Positions 53,756-62,911 of a stretch of 64,000 bases of DNA are shown piece by piece (positions within the stretch are counted from its first letter, which is position 1; every line of letters starts with the position of its first letter). The stretch spans positions 124,001-188,000 of the forward strand of contig NZ_MKZO01000025.1 in NCBI RefSeq assembly GCF_001941965.1, written 5' to 3'. The notes under the pieces were generated by a model. The model ran no database searches, was not told where the DNA came from, and saw nothing but the letters and a program-made list of their open reading frames with translations. The position numbers were made by a program, and so were the translations under genes. The DNA is from Pseudomonas putida (lineage in GTDB: Bacteria > Pseudomonadota > Gammaproteobacteria > Pseudomonadales > Pseudomonadaceae).

Positions 53756-55111
53756 TTGAGCGGCTATTTTGAGGTACCCGACAGATCCTCCGGGGACGAG
53801 CTGGACTTTTGGGCGCTATTCCAGTCGCTCTGGAGGCAGAAACTGATCGTTGGAGGGTTTGTGCTAGTGGCCGGGGCTTGCTCCGTTGGTTATGCCATGC
53901 TCAGCACACCCATCTTTCAGGCCCACAGCATCCTGAAGCCCGCACCGATCAACGAACTCGATGCCCTTAATCGATCGGAGGTCTACACCCTCCCACCCGC
54001 TGCTGCGTTGGCGAGGATTGCCTCTTCGCTAGGTTCGTATGAGATGCGTTTGAGCTTCTTCCGTGATAACCAGCAGCTCTTTTCCCCTTATATTATTCCG
54101 AACCAATCGATCGAGCAGAGCTTCGATGCGTTCAACAGAAGCGTCATTGCTTTGGATGCCCTTGATGTGGGCAAGGACGCTGCCGACTTTGCCCGAGCTG
54201 TCAATCTGACCCTTGATTATCCAAGAGGGGTGGATGGTGCCTTCATCCTCAACAAGTTTGTCGACTATGTTATTGATGTTGAGCGCAAGCATATCTCGGC
54301 TGATGTCAGTAAATTGATCAAGAATCGACTGGCTGAAATCCAGGGCAAGATCGATGCGGCCCGTGCAAACTACCAGATGGACAAAGAAGCCAGGATCGCC
54401 GCGCTGACCGAAGCTGATGATGTGAAGAGGGCCCGCCTCCAGGACGAATTGAGCGCGCTGAGGATGCAACTCAAGTTGCTGCGCGCTGATCGCGTCGCGG
54501 TTTTGAGTGAGGCCATCTCGGTTGCTCGTAGTCTGGGTATCAGGAAACCTGCTACGCAGTCCTCCTTGGCTGAGGAGGCGATGCCCGGTTCCGGTAGTGT
54601 CATCAAGACTGAGGTCAACAGCCAGCAGGCGCCTCTCTATTTCATGGGGACCGACGCGCTGGAGGCAGAACTGGCCACGCTTCGCGCGCGCAAATCCGAT
54701 GACTTTGTGACAGCGCGTACCTCGGAAATCGCTAAGGAACTGCAAATGTTGCAGGTCAACCGAGAGGTTGAGGGGCTGAAGGCACGCCTCAATGAGGATC
54801 TGTTCCTCGACAACGTTCAGCCTCTGCACGCTGAAGCTGCCCGCCTTCAGAGCTTGAGCACCGATTTTAGTCAGGTTCAACTGGTTTCGATCGATCAGCG
54901 CGCGCTACCGTCGGAGAGCCCGGTCAAGCCGCGCCGTGCTTTGATCGTACTCGCAGGTCTTATTACTGGCTTGGGGCTGGGGCTTTTGGTCGCATTTGCT
55001 CGCTTTCAGGTCCAGTACATGCGGATCCGCTCTCTGAGGTCTGCTCCTCCTCGTGTGCTGGAGGCTCAGGACCCGCTCTTGCGTCCGGCGGAAACGGTAA
55101 GGATCGAGTGA
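53756..55111 (+). CDS. Second Wzz/FepE-like chain length determinant
   Basis: A larger Wzz-family protein (451 aa from the TTG at 53756). The N-terminal span is at about 33-55, the periplasmic region is about 360 residues with coiled-coil segments, and the second span near 417-437 follows the motif LPSESPVKPRRA. It is very different from the first wzz, so probably not a recent duplication. The start is uncertain: TTG 53756 has AAGG eleven bases upstream; TTG 53708 would add 16 residues. It may give a second, longer modal chain class. Confidence 0.8.
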   Translation: MSGYFEVPDRSSGDELDFWALFQSLWRQKLIVGGFVLVAGACSVGYAMLSTPIFQAHSILKPAPINELDALNRSEVYTLPPAAALARIASSLGSYEMRLSFFRDNQQLFSPYIIPNQSIEQSFDAFNRSVIALDALDVGKDAADFARAVNLTLDYPRGVDGAFILNKFVDYVIDVERKHISADVSKLIKNRLAEIQGKIDAARANYQMDKEARIAALTEADDVKRARLQDELSALRMQLKLLRADRVAVLSEAISVARSLGIRKPATQSSLAEEAMPGSGSVIKTEVNSQQAPLYFMGTDALEAELATLRARKSDDFVTARTSEIAKELQMLQVNREVEGLKARLNEDLFLDNVQPLHAEAARLQSLSTDFSQVQLVSIDQRALPSESPVKPRRALIVLAGLITGLGLGLLVAFARFQVQYMRIRSLRSAPPRVLEAQDPLLRPAETVRIE

Positions 55112-55464
55112 GTGTGCGTTTGCCGTCGTGGGCTGTGTTTTTACAATGCGCTCGGTGGGTTAGATACGTATAATCCCTGCGGCCATAAATCGACAGGCCT
55201 ATAGGTAACGGCCTGGTTTTCTGGCCGGCTCAAACATGCTGAGGCGTGGCCGTATGACATCAATGTCTATACGGCTCGCCGTATTTCAGACGCATTGCGG
55301 TACGACTTCCATCAAGGCTGGACTTATATGTCGGGCGCGTCCGCCATCCAATGGACGCCGCTAGCATTGGGACGGATTAGCCCCCAAGGCGTAGAGAGGC
55401 AGAATGCGTGGAATGTAAATGATTATCAAAAAGAGGTTGCCAGGATGGAAGCTGGGGCGGAAAA
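55112..55464 (+). other. 353-base stretch between wzz2 and fdtA
   Basis: There is no complete gene. The first part (to 55204) has a TATAAT at about 55169-55174 without a good -35, so a promoter for fdtA onward is possible. The rest is filled by an 87-codon open frame without a start codon (55205-55468), described separately. Confidence 0.45.
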
Positions 55465-55468
55465 ATGA
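55205..55468 (+). pseudogene. Start-less 87-codon open frame, possible gene remnant
   Basis: The frame is open from just after a TAG at 55202-55204 to a TGA at 55466-55468, with no ATG or GTG in its first 30 codons. The translation reads like a true protein (for example HAEAWPYDINVYTARRISDA and GWTYMSGASAIQW). It overlaps the fdtA ATG as ATGA, the pattern of a coupled gene pair. I cannot name a family. It may be the 3' end of a gene deleted when the cluster was rearranged. Confidence 0.4.
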
Positions 55469-55869
55469 ATCTGATTAATCTTGTTGAAGTTCAGATTCTC
55501 GGCGATGAGCGTGGTCACCTGAACGTTCTTGAGGCGAACAGGAACATTCCGTTCGATATCCGACGTGTCTACTACCTCACTGGCACCCAGCCAGGCGTCG
55601 CGCGCGGTTTCCATGCCCACAAGGAACTGGAGCAAATGGCAGTCTGCGTCGCCGGGAGCTGCCGCATGATCATGGATGATGGCCGTCGTTCGGAGGAGGT
55701 CATACTGGACTCTCCGGCCAAAGTGCTGCATGTCGGCAAGATGGTCTGGCACGAGATGCACGATTTTACCGAGGACTGCGTTCTGCTGGTCCTGGCCAAC
55801 GACTACTACGATGAGAGCGATTACATTCGCAGTTACGAGCAGTTCCTGCAGGCCGTTGGCAGTGCCTGA
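55465..55869 (+). CDS. fdtA: dTDP-4-oxo-6-deoxyglucose 3,4-ketoisomerase (FdtA/QdtA, WxcM-like)
   Basis: A small cupin of 134 aa which moves the keto group of dTDP-4-oxo-6-deoxyglucose to C3, before amination. The catalytic histidines are in RGFHAHKELEQ (His50, His52). FdtA (galacto product, for Fuc3NAc) and QdtA (gluco product, for Qui3NAc) cannot be separated by eye. The aminotransferase follows after 122 bases. The usual N-acetyltransferase is not seen in the window. Confidence 0.85.
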   Translation: MNLINLVEVQILGDERGHLNVLEANRNIPFDIRRVYYLTGTQPGVARGFHAHKELEQMAVCVAGSCRMIMDDGRRSEEVILDSPAKVLHVGKMVWHEMHDFTEDCVLLVLANDYYDESDYIRSYEQFLQAVGSA

Positions 55870-55991
55870 GGAACTGGCGTCGTCCCCTCTACATGCGCTC
55901 ATCAAGTACCCGGTGCGGGCACTTGTCGACGCGCTCCCTGGCGATTGATCCTTGCCCAGGAAAACCGGAAAAGTTATCAGGATGGTATCCC

Positions 55992-57122
55992 ATGGTTGAA
56001 TTCCTCGATTTGAAATCAATTAACAAACTCGATCGCGAGGCAATGATTGAAGCCTGCACTCGTGTAATTGATTCAGGCTGGTACATCTCCGGCAAGGAGC
56101 TCGCAAGCTTTGAGCGCGAATTCGCCGAGTTTTGCGGTACGCAGTTCTGCATTGGCGTCGCCAACGGGCTCGACGCACTGATCCTTACTCTGCAAGCATG
56201 GAAGCAGCTTGGCTTGCTGGTCGAAGGTGATGAGGTGATCGTTCCAGCCAATACCTATATTGCCAGCATTCTGGCAATCAGCCAGAACCAACTGGTGCCG
56301 GTTTTGGTCGAGCCGAACGAGGGAAGCTTCAACCTGTGTCCAATAGCTGCCGAGGCGGCCATCACCGACAAGACCCGGGTTATCCTCGCGGTGCATCTCT
56401 ATGGTCAATTGGCAGACATGCCTGCATTGAGCAGCCTGGCGAAGCGCAAAAATCTGCTGTTGCTGGAGGACTCGGCACAATCCCACGGCGCCGCCATCGG
56501 CGGTCGTCGCGCGGGCAACTGGGGTGATGCCTCAGGCTTCAGTTTCTATCCGGGGAAGAACCTGGGAGCCTTGGGTGATGGCGGGGCGATCACCACCAAT
56601 GATGCCAAGCTGGCGGAAACATTGCGGGCACTGCGTAATTACGGCTCCCATGAGAAGTACAAGAATCTTTTCAAGGGTGTCAACAGTCGGCTCGACGAAC
56701 TTCAGGCTGCCGTGTTGAGTGTCAAGCTGAAGTCATTGGACGAACAAACCCAGCGTCGCCGGGAAATCGCACAGCAGTATCTGCAAGGCATCGATAATCC
56801 GCTGATCAAGCTACCTGTGGTCGATGCCGGCAGTGTGCTTGATTACCATCAGCACGCTTGGCACTTGTTCGTGATTCGCAGCGAACATCGTGAGGCGCTA
56901 CAGAAGCATCTGTCGGACAACGGTGTACAGACGCTGATCCATTATCCGATTCCGCCACATAAACAACAGGCGTATGCGGAGTGGAACACGCTGTCTTTCC
57001 CGTTGACCGAGCGTCTGCATGAAGAAGTGCTCAGCTTGCCCATGGGGCCAACGCTGTCCGGCGAGGAGGCCGAGCAGGTCGTGGCTGCCTGCAACAGCTT
57101 CAGCGTGGCCAGTGTTAAATGA
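55992..57122 (+). CDS. fdtB: dTDP-3-amino-3,6-dideoxyhexose aminotransferase (FdtB/QdtB)
   Basis: A DegT/DnrJ/EryC1-family PLP aminotransferase of 376 aa. The cofactor lysine is Lys189 in YPGKNLGALGDGG, with LEDSAQSHGA upstream. It would aminate the FdtA product to the 3-amino sugar. The ATG at 55992 has AGGA nine bases upstream; the frame is open 33 codons further without homology. Its stop overlaps the wzx start (ATGA). Confidence 0.88.
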   Translation: MVEFLDLKSINKLDREAMIEACTRVIDSGWYISGKELASFEREFAEFCGTQFCIGVANGLDALILTLQAWKQLGLLVEGDEVIVPANTYIASILAISQNQLVPVLVEPNEGSFNLCPIAAEAAITDKTRVILAVHLYGQLADMPALSSLAKRKNLLLLEDSAQSHGAAIGGRRAGNWGDASGFSFYPGKNLGALGDGGAITTNDAKLAETLRALRNYGSHEKYKNLFKGVNSRLDELQAAVLSVKLKSLDEQTQRRREIAQQYLQGIDNPLIKLPVVDAGSVLDYHQHAWHLFVIRSEHREALQKHLSDNGVQTLIHYPIPPHKQQAYAEWNTLSFPLTERLHEEVLSLPMGPTLSGEEAEQVVAACNSFSVASVK

Positions 57123-58408
57123 CATTTCTGAAGACTAGTTTGTTAAACGGCATAGCCGTTCTTTTCAAACTGCTCACCTTGCTGGGTATCAACAAGATCC
57201 TGGCGGTCTACGTGGGGCCGGCCGGTTACGCGGCATTGGGTCAGTTTCAGAATGCCGTGCAGATGATCACCACCTTTGGTTCCGGGGCGATCAATACTGG
57301 CGTGACGAAGTACACGGCTGAATACGATGGTGATGAAGAAAAGCAGCACCGGGTCTGGTCTACGGCGGGCACCATCGTATTTTTCAGCTCTGTCGTCGTC
57401 GGGCTTTTGATCGCGCTGTTCAACCGGAGTCTGGCAGCTTGGTTCCTCAAGGATGAGGCTTACGGCGGCGTGTTTCTCTGGTTCGCTGCGTCGCTGCTGC
57501 TGTTTACCCTGAACGCCATGCTTCTGGCGATTCTGAACGGCAAGAAGGACATTCCCCGTTACGTGCTGGCGAACATTTCAGGCAGTGTTTTCGCCTTGCT
57601 CGTGACTGCGGTCATGACCGTGATGTTCGGGCTTTATGGCGCATTGGTAGCGTTGGCCATCTATCAGTCTCTCGCGTTTTTTGTGACCCTGCTCCTCTGC
57701 ATCAAAGCGCCCTGGTTCCGTATCGCTTCTCTATTTGGCCGGATCGACAAGACGACTGCGCTGAATCTGGGCAAGTTCACCTTGATGGCGCTGGTCTCGG
57801 CGATTGTAGTGCCGCTCTCGCAGATTCTCGTGCGTAACCACCTTGGAGAGCATCATGGTTGGGTGGCGGCAGGATACTGGGAGGCCAGTTGGCGTCTGAG
57901 TACCGCTTACCTGATGGTGCTGACTACGACGTTGAGTGTGTATTTCCTGCCGCGATTTTCAGAGATCAAGTCTGCTCGCGAACTGACGTCGGAAGTACTG
58001 CTGGGCTACAAGTTTATTGTTCCTGCAACGATCGTGATAGGCGTCGTCCTGTATGCGCTGAGAGACTGGGTGGTGGTCATCCTGTTCAGTTCTGAATTCT
58101 ATGAGATGCGAGATCTTTTTTTCTGGCAGATCATAGGTGACACGCTAAAGGTCTTGAGCTGGGTACTTGCCTACGTCATGACCGCGCGAGCACTCTGGAA
58201 GCCTTATATTATCGGTGAACTGTTGTTTGGTGCGTCGTTCTATGGCTGGGTCGTGGTGTTTGATCAATACGGTGCGGTGGGGGCGACCATGGCCCATGCC
58301 ATGAACTACCTGTTGTACTTTATTTTTGTTTTCGTAGTGCTGAAGAGACACAAGGTGTTTTCTTTGAAGGCGGATGACGATAATCGATTCGCTGGTGGAA
58401 AGTCTTAG
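57119..58408 (+). CDS. wzx: O-antigen flippase Wzx
   Basis: A polysaccharide translocase of the MOP superfamily, 429 aa with about twelve membrane spans. It resembles WzxE-type translocases (start LLNGIAVLFKLLTLLGINK, then YVGPAGYAALGQFQN). It flips the lipid-linked repeat unit across the inner membrane. Coupling to fdtB by a 4-base overlap supports a shared O-unit. Confidence 0.9.
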   Translation: MTFLKTSLLNGIAVLFKLLTLLGINKILAVYVGPAGYAALGQFQNAVQMITTFGSGAINTGVTKYTAEYDGDEEKQHRVWSTAGTIVFFSSVVVGLLIALFNRSLAAWFLKDEAYGGVFLWFAASLLLFTLNAMLLAILNGKKDIPRYVLANISGSVFALLVTAVMTVMFGLYGALVALAIYQSLAFFVTLLLCIKAPWFRIASLFGRIDKTTALNLGKFTLMALVSAIVVPLSQILVRNHLGEHHGWVAAGYWEASWRLSTAYLMVLTTTLSVYFLPRFSEIKSARELTSEVLLGYKFIVPATIVIGVVLYALRDWVVVILFSSEFYEMRDLFFWQIIGDTLKVLSWVLAYVMTARALWKPYIIGELLFGASFYGWVVVFDQYGAVGATMAHAMNYLLYFIFVFVVLKRHKVFSLKADDDNRFAGGKS

Positions 58409-58467
58409 TCCAGTAATGACGTGACAGGCGGTGTCCTTTCATCCATTGCTTCAGGGAGTATTAAAGC

Positions 58468-59547
58468 GTGAAGATATTGCTCATTGGTGAGTACAGCGGA
58501 CTGCACAAGGAGCTGAAGAACGCACTGGTAAGGCTGGGCCACGACGTGACGCTGGCAGCGGCGAGTGACTTTTGGAAAAAATTCGAGTCTGACATCAATC
58601 TTGGTTACGGCTCCAATATCTACAGCTACAAGGCTCGACAGTTATTGCTGCCGCTGGTAAAGCTGCCAGCCTTCAAGGGCTACGATGTCGTTCATATTAT
58701 AAATTTCTATATTGTTCCCCGCTTTCCTGCGTTGAATTTGTTTTTTGTTCGTTATCTGAAACAACACAATAAAATAGTAACTTTGTCCGGTTCCGGGGAT
58801 GATCCGTTCTTTGTCAGGTATTCGGAAGAGGCTATGCGATATAGCCCTATCCCGTGGCATGAAAAGTACGATCGTGGTGGTCCGTATTACATGCGTGGAA
58901 AGAATCACCTTTCGGCAATGCACGCCTACATGAAATGTATCGATGGCGTGATACCTATCATGTATGAATATTACTCTACATTTTGTGCCGCCGGTTATGC
59001 AGATAAGGTTTCGCAACCTATCCCGATTCCGATTGATGCCAGCAAGATCAAATTCGTTGAGAATGACGCCAGTCGAAGCAAGCTGTGTTTCTTCCATGGG
59101 TTGAATCGCCGGGGCTTCAAAGGGACATTTCTGGTGGAGAAGAGCTTCGATGAGCTCAAACGAAAGTACCCGAATGATGTGGAATGCTTGATCGAGGGGC
59201 ACCTACCATTCGATAAGTATATGGAAGTCCTCGCGAAAACCCACGTTTCAGTTGACCAGGTTTTCTCTCATAGCTTGGCGATGAACGCCTTGTATTCCAT
59301 GGCCCAAGGCAAGGTTGTAGCGGGAGGTGCGGAGCCTGAGTCGGCCATCCTGTATGGGGGGACTTTGCCGCCTATTTATAACTTGCCAGCTGAACAGCTG
59401 GGGCTAACGGCCGTGCTCGAGCGTATTCTTGACGAGCGTCACACCATTCCTGAGCGATCAGTGGCGTCGCGCGAATTTGTGGTGAAGTACCACTCACCTC
59501 TCACTGTCGCGCAGCAGTATGTAAACTACTGGGGGACGTTGGTTTGA
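58468..59547 (+). CDS. GT-B fold glycosyltransferase of the O-antigen cluster
   Basis: This 359-residue protein has no membrane span. It starts KILLIGEYSGLHKELKNAL, in the manner of GT-B enzymes with an N-terminal Rossmann domain, and has a C-terminal nucleotide-sugar region with MNALYSMAQGKVVAGG and EPESAILYGG. The donor and acceptor are unknown. The GTG at 58468 has GGAG nine bases upstream. It overlaps the next gene by 4 bases (TTGA). A+T content is high. Confidence 0.75.
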   Translation: MKILLIGEYSGLHKELKNALVRLGHDVTLAAASDFWKKFESDINLGYGSNIYSYKARQLLLPLVKLPAFKGYDVVHIINFYIVPRFPALNLFFVRYLKQHNKIVTLSGSGDDPFFVRYSEEAMRYSPIPWHEKYDRGGPYYMRGKNHLSAMHAYMKCIDGVIPIMYEYYSTFCAAGYADKVSQPIPIPIDASKIKFVENDASRSKLCFFHGLNRRGFKGTFLVEKSFDELKRKYPNDVECLIEGHLPFDKYMEVLAKTHVSVDQVFSHSLAMNALYSMAQGKVVAGGAEPESAILYGGTLPPIYNLPAEQLGLTAVLERILDERHTIPERSVASREFVVKYHSPLTVAQQYVNYWGTLV

Positions 59548-60611
59548 TCTACGTTCTGCTCTTTGCGATTATGGTCTTCGTTAAGATCATTGTGTTTACG
59601 ATATTTATAGTGAGTCCGCAAAAATTATTCTCGGGTGGGAATGATGGCGATTACTATGATGCGTATGCGCGAGGAGCAGATTTGGTTACTTCCAGTATCT
59701 GGCCGGACGTGCTTCGTTCGCTGAATAGCATCGGGCTATATTCTAGGGAAGGAGTCAGTTTTTTCATGATGTTGCTCGGTGTTATCGCCATCCCTCTGCT
59801 GGTGGGGCGACTTGCACTGGTTCGTGGTGCTGCCGCCGATCGTAAGGTCTGTTTGTTGTTGGTGCTTGGTGTCAGTTGTTATCCTACTCTTTTTTATTAC
59901 ACCATGGATATCTATAGGGATGTCCTGATGTTATTCGTGTTTCTAGTTGGCCTGGCGCTGGTCCGCAGCTCGTTGGAGTCCCCGCATCAGATCAATCGGT
60001 GGTTGTCTGCCCTCGCGATTCTGATACTCAGCTACGTGATGTTCCTCTTACGCGGGTACCTTGGATTTGCATTTGCAGTTTCATTTATAACATTCAGGTT
60101 CGTGCGCTTCAGTAAGTTGCCTTTGCTCGTTTATGTCCTGCCGATACTGGTTGCGCTGAACGTACTGTTCGCGCTTGGATATCTTCAGCCCCTGATGAAG
60201 TATCGCGAGTTGTTCAATGCGCTTCAAGGTGGAAGTGATTTAGGGATTCGCTTCGAATCAATATACACATTCATTCCTGAATTTATTCATAGTTTTTCTG
60301 GTCAGATGCTTGGGCTGTTTTATCCGAATTTGACGGCGATATTGATTTTTTTAGTCGAAAGCCTTCCTTTCTTTGTTGCGCTGGTTTATTTGGTCAGAAA
60401 TCGTCGGTTCTCTAACCGCTTTGTCGACTTCATTTTCGTATTCTTTATTGTTTATTCGATCATCTGGCTGTTGGGTAATGACAATCTGGGGACGGCGGCG
60501 CGCTTGCGAATGTACAACTATTTGGGGGTCTTGATTGCCTTCGCTATTGTCTATCAGAGAAAAAAATACGCGGAGTGTGTCTGGGCTCAGGACAGGGTGC
60601 TATCAGGCTGA
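59544..60611 (+). CDS. Candidate O-antigen polymerase Wzy
   Basis: A 355-residue inner-membrane protein with about ten hydrophobic segments and a larger polar loop (about 225-250). Wzy proteins share little sequence, so the call rests on topology, the cluster position between two glycosyltransferase/flippase genes, and absence of another candidate. The start is TTG with GGGGGA seven bases upstream. It is one of the most A+T-rich genes of the window. Confidence 0.65.
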   Translation: MIYVLLFAIMVFVKIIVFTIFIVSPQKLFSGGNDGDYYDAYARGADLVTSSIWPDVLRSLNSIGLYSREGVSFFMMLLGVIAIPLLVGRLALVRGAAADRKVCLLLVLGVSCYPTLFYYTMDIYRDVLMLFVFLVGLALVRSSLESPHQINRWLSALAILILSYVMFLLRGYLGFAFAVSFITFRFVRFSKLPLLVYVLPILVALNVLFALGYLQPLMKYRELFNALQGGSDLGIRFESIYTFIPEFIHSFSGQMLGLFYPNLTAILIFLVESLPFFVALVYLVRNRRFSNRFVDFIFVFFIVYSIIWLLGNDNLGTAARLRMYNYLGVLIAFAIVYQRKKYAECVWAQDRVLSG

Positions 60612-60679
60612 TGGCGCTCATGGCTGTTTTGGATTGTGTCGCCAGGGCGAAAAATATCCAGTGAAAATGGACTGATGTA

Positions 60680-61648
60680 ATGAACGTATCTATGACAGGC
60701 GGTAGCGGTTTTATTGGCAAGCTGCTCTGCAAGGCTTTGGTCTCTAGGGGTGATGTCGTCACATTGCTCTCGCGAAAGGGGCGGGTTGAGCAAGACGTCG
60801 CGGTCGTGGTAGGGGACTTGACTGAAGATTCAGCAAGTCTCGATAGTTTCGTCGCGAACTGCGATGTGCTCTATCACTGTGCCGGCGAGATCGCTAATAC
60901 AGCCCTTATGCATCGCTTGCACGTCAAGGGCACCACTAGCTTGCTCGCTGCTGTGCAGCGACGCATCAAGCGTACAGGCATCCCCGTTCATTGGGTGCAA
61001 TTGAGCAGCACAGGCGCTTATGGCCGTCAGGCAGATCTTGCACAGATTGATGAGTCCTTTGATCCCGCGCCGGTTGGGGAATATGAGGTGACCAAGACAA
61101 TTGCCGATGAGTTGGTGGTTGCCTTGGCCGCTATCGAACCGCTTTTTACCTTCACTATCGTTCGTCCCACTGTGGTAATCGGACAGAGTATGCCCAATCA
61201 GTCCTTCTTCCAGTTGGCGAGGATGGTCGGGAAAGGTTGGTTCTTCTATATTGGCAAGGCTGCGTCCAATGTTTCGACCTATGTGCACGTCAACGATGTA
61301 GTCAGCGCCCTGATAGCCTGTGGTAATGATTCACGGGCAGCAGGTCATACGTTCATCATCGCTAATGATTGTGCCCAGAAGGACGTGATCGATGCCTTTG
61401 CGCAGTTTACGGGTCGAAAAAAACCCTCGCTGCAGATTCCGGAGTCCGTGCTGCGATTCCTCATGCGTATTATTCCGTCCTCGGTACGGTTGCCGCTGAC
61501 TCCCCAGCGTGTTGATGCGTTAGTGAAGAAGGGTGGGTACGCAAACCGGCATATTCGCGAAGTGCTTGGCTTCCGTTTTGAGTATCCGATTCCCGAGAGT
61601 GTCCCAGATGTGCTGAGGGGTAACGTTCTCCCAGGCTCAAGCGATTAG
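60680..61648 (+). CDS. NAD-dependent sugar epimerase/reductase (extended SDR)
   Basis: An extended SDR of 322 aa: TGGSGFIG at residues 6-13 binds the cofactor, and the catalytic pair is in YEVTK. Enzymes like this next to wbpL reduce or epimerise the 4-keto sugar made by WbpM, giving UDP-N-acetylquinovosamine or -fucosamine, the usual first sugar. This assignment is by context. Confidence 0.8.
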   Translation: MNVSMTGGSGFIGKLLCKALVSRGDVVTLLSRKGRVEQDVAVVVGDLTEDSASLDSFVANCDVLYHCAGEIANTALMHRLHVKGTTSLLAAVQRRIKRTGIPVHWVQLSSTGAYGRQADLAQIDESFDPAPVGEYEVTKTIADELVVALAAIEPLFTFTIVRPTVVIGQSMPNQSFFQLARMVGKGWFFYIGKAASNVSTYVHVNDVVSALIACGNDSRAAGHTFIIANDCAQKDVIDAFAQFTGRKKPSLQIPESVLRFLMRIIPSSVRLPLTPQRVDALVKKGGYANRHIREVLGFRFEYPIPESVPDVLRGNVLPGSSD

Positions 61649-61660
61649 TGGTGAGTTTTC

Positions 61661-62806
61661 ATGGCGATCAAGAAGAAGATTTGTATTGTAGCAACAGTGC
61701 CTTACGCGCTCCGAGTCTTCATGCTGGAGCATATTCGTGAGCTCTCCCGAGATCATGAGGTGACATTGATGGCGAATGCTGAAAACCATCAGATGGATGG
61801 ACTCTTCAATGAGCATGTTCGCTTCATACGCTTGCCCATCGAGCGAAAACCTTCAGTATTCAGCGATGTGAGAACGTTGTGGCTACTCTATCGAATCTTC
61901 GCCAGGGAAAAGTTTGACTGCGTATTTTCCATTATGCCCAAAGCGGGTTTGCTGGCGATGGTCGCTGGGTTTATGGCGCGTGTTCCCCACCGGTTTCATA
62001 TGTTCACGGGGCAGGTGTGGTTCACTAATGGCGGCGTTGTACGCTGGGGGCTAAAAAAACTTGATAATGTTCTTGCACTCTGCGCTACTCACGTGATGGC
62101 TGATAGCCCTTCTCAACGTCAGTTTCTAATCGAAGAAGGTGTCGTCACCCCTCGAAAGATAACGGTTTTCGGCAAGGGATCCATCAGTGGTGTTGATGTC
62201 CAGCGTTTCAGACCGAATCCCGTGGTACGCGAGAAGTACCGTAAGGAGTTGGGTATCAATGATCACGCGGTGGTATTCCTCTTCATGGCTCGACTAACCC
62301 GAGTCAAGGGCGCGCTCGATGTGACCCGTGCTTTTTGTCGGGTAGCTGCCGAGATGCCCGATGCTCATTTGCTTGTCATCGGCCCTGAAGATGAAGAGGG
62401 GATCGAGAGCGAATTGACAGTCATCATGAGCGACTTTACCGATCGATATCACCGCGTTGGTTTCACCTACGATCCAGAGGGTTATATGGCTGCCGCAGAT
62501 GTATTTTGTATTCCCAGCTATCGCGAGGGTTTCAGCTCTGCAACCATCCAGGCCGCAGGTGTCGGCTTACCCGCAATCGCTTCCCGGATCTATGGGTTAT
62601 CGGATGCGGTGGAGGAGGGGGGCTCCGGTCTGTTCCATGCGCCGGGCGCGCTGGAGGAGATCGGTGCAGCGATGAAGACTCTGTACACCGACAAAGACAT
62701 GAGAGCCCGCTTGTCGGCCCGTGCTAATGAGCGGGCTCATGGGGATTTCTCGCAGTCATTGATTGTCCATGAGTTTGCCAGTTTTATTCGTGCAGCATTG
62801 CATTGA
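61661..62806 (+). CDS. GT4 family glycosyltransferase
   Basis: A GT-B enzyme of 381 aa with the Glycos_transf_1 region. Marks are LFMARLTRVKG, the EX7E-type stretch YREGFSSATIQAAGVGLP, and VIGPEDEEG. It would add the second sugar to the WbpL-primed lipid. It follows the epimerase gene by 12 bases. Confidence 0.87.
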   Translation: MAIKKKICIVATVPYALRVFMLEHIRELSRDHEVTLMANAENHQMDGLFNEHVRFIRLPIERKPSVFSDVRTLWLLYRIFAREKFDCVFSIMPKAGLLAMVAGFMARVPHRFHMFTGQVWFTNGGVVRWGLKKLDNVLALCATHVMADSPSQRQFLIEEGVVTPRKITVFGKGSISGVDVQRFRPNPVVREKYRKELGINDHAVVFLFMARLTRVKGALDVTRAFCRVAAEMPDAHLLVIGPEDEEGIESELTVIMSDFTDRYHRVGFTYDPEGYMAAADVFCIPSYREGFSSATIQAAGVGLPAIASRIYGLSDAVEEGGSGLFHAPGALEEIGAAMKTLYTDKDMRARLSARANERAHGDFSQSLIVHEFASFIRAALH

Positions 62807-62911
62807 CGCTGCGCCGGGGGGGCGTCGTCAGATTCTGACGGGGTAGGCCCGGAGAGCATTTCACTAAGGGATATGGTGTATCCACGTAATTCTGCGGAGC
62901 TTTTGAGATAC

